Shown: positions 25,924-26,405 of the stretch, one piece after another | Layout: each line of letters begins with the position of its first letter | Numbering within the stretch: position 1 is the stretch's first letter | Assembly: GCA_038751365.1 (NCBI GenBank) | Contig: JBCDGH010000016.1 | Span: forward strand, 1-26,405 | From: JBCDGH01 sp038751365 | GTDB lineage: Bacteria > Patescibacteriota > JACMRA01 | DNA: 26,405 nt | Reading direction: 5' to 3' | Program-made: the position numbers and the translations under genes | The notes under the pieces: model-generated | What the model saw: the letters and a program-made list of their open reading frames with translations, nothing else | The model's database searches: none | Told to the model about the DNA's origin: nothing

Positions 25924-26405
25924 CTATAAAATACTACTCACTGTTATTCTTTTTAATCTACGAGATAATAGATCACCAGCATTATCACCGCTAATATTAA
26001 ACTCTGAATCTGGATTTACAAAAAACGCAGAACTCAGCCTATTTCTTTTTTTACAAGCTACTACCCTATGTAATGTAGACATATATTTTCCGTTACTTAT
26101 AGATTCAAGCATTTCGCCAAATATCACTAAGCATTCATTACATTGAAAATTTACTTCGCACCAGCCCTCTTTAAGTTTAATTTCGAGACCTTCCAAAGAC
26201 GCAAATGGTAACAGTGTGAATAAATTTATATCTTTGTGAGGATTGCTTATTGTCGATCCAACGTTTGAAGGTGGGTAAAATAAAATACGATAAATATTTT
26301 TATTTAGATTTTTTAATACCGTATTTTTGATTTCTAAACTATCATTGGTTTCAAAATCATGAGATATTTGCATAGAAATCTTTTTAAGATAAGAGTACAT
26401 TTTCA
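25924..26405 (-). CDS. 2-oxoglutarate/Fe(II) oxygenase, isopenicillin N synthase-like (5' end outside window)
   Basis: The frame is open to the right edge, and family members are about 300 residues, so the 158 visible residues from Met 26400 are the C-terminal half. The 2OG-Fe(II) core is clear: 'YRILFYPP' (37-44), 'NPHKDINLFTLLPF' (53-66) with iron ligands His55 and Asp57, 'GLEIKLKEGWCEV' (71-83), 'LVIFGEMLESISNGKYMSTLHRVV' (91-114) with iron ligand His111, and 'RLSSAFFVNP' (121-130), where Arg121-x-Ser123 is the 2OG-binding pair. The reaction is oxidation (hydroxylation, cyclisation or similar) of an unknown small substrate using 2-oxoglutarate and O2 in the cytoplasm. The substrate pocket half is not in view. 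It is convergent with the STM3941 gene, with no terminator in the 13-base gap. Confidence 0.85.
   Translation of the reverse strand, partial: KMYSYLKKISMQISHDFETNDSLEIKNTVLKNLNKNIYRILFYPPSNVGSTISNPHKDINLFTLLPFASLEGLEIKLKEGWCEVNFQCNECLVIFGEMLESISNGKYMSTLHRVVACKKRNRLSSAFFVNPDSEFNISGDNAGDLLSRRLKRITVSSIL

Noticed and set aside
25907..26146. Plus-strand 79-residue frame opposite the oxygenase gene
   Set aside because: The minus-strand frame carries the complete iron and 2-oxoglutarate ligand set; this one is its shadow.

Overview
The window is AT-rich (by eye about one third G+C) with short intergenic gaps. No rRNA, tRNA, CRISPR array, transposase or insertion sequence was seen. The best lineage guess is a Candidate Phyla Radiation / Patescibacteria-like bacterium. 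It rests on a short membrane protein whose C-terminal 'AHK-x-RNK-x-x-H' domain is typical of those genomes, on a DUF4230 protein, and on one huge surface protein made of LamG, DUF2341, IPT/TIG and SdrD-like modules. This is inference, not proof. TGA is used as a stop (at 2003-2005), so nothing suggests a recoded genetic code.

Layout. 1-2005 (+): the 3' part of an unrecognised helical cytoplasmic protein, cut by the left edge. Its stop overlaps that of the next gene. 2000-6720 (-), in transcription order from the right: a hexokinase-family sugar kinase, a small secreted protein with an Arg-rich tail, a terminator-like hairpin, a TypA/BipA GTPase that ends about 190 residues early, an unrecognised 89-residue protein, a membrane protein with a HEPN-like domain, and a membrane-anchored DUF4230 protein. 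6721-6813: a divergent control region with a good sigma70-type promoter for the giant gene and an inverted repeat over its -35 box. 6814-25362 (+): a single 6182-codon gene, about 70% of the window. 25371-25910 (+): an STM3941-family two-TM protein starting 8 bases after the giant gene. 25924-26405 (-): the C-terminal half of an isopenicillin-N-synthase-like 2-oxoglutarate/Fe(II) oxygenase, cut by the right edge.

The giant protein is exported by an N-terminal hydrophobic segment. It reads in order: Calx-beta, three LamG-like domains, a linked beta domain, FN3, four IPT/TIG domains each interrupted by a DUF2341 domain plus a further (mostly LamG-like) module, FN3, two glycine-rich beta-solenoid-like blocks, a block of Ig-like domains with paired cysteines, an array of about 100-residue SdrD/CnaB-like domains each with a conserved cysteine pair and an Asp/Asn-rich calcium-type loop, and finally an alternating A/B array of SdrD-like domains that stops in the middle of an A domain. 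No C-terminal anchor is visible. The likely role is adhesion or attachment to another cell or surface.

Most worth following: the split-IPT architecture, the cysteine-paired SdrD-like repeat, the abrupt C-terminus of the giant protein, the truncated TypA, and the divergent hexokinase that has lost the phosphate-1 aspartate.
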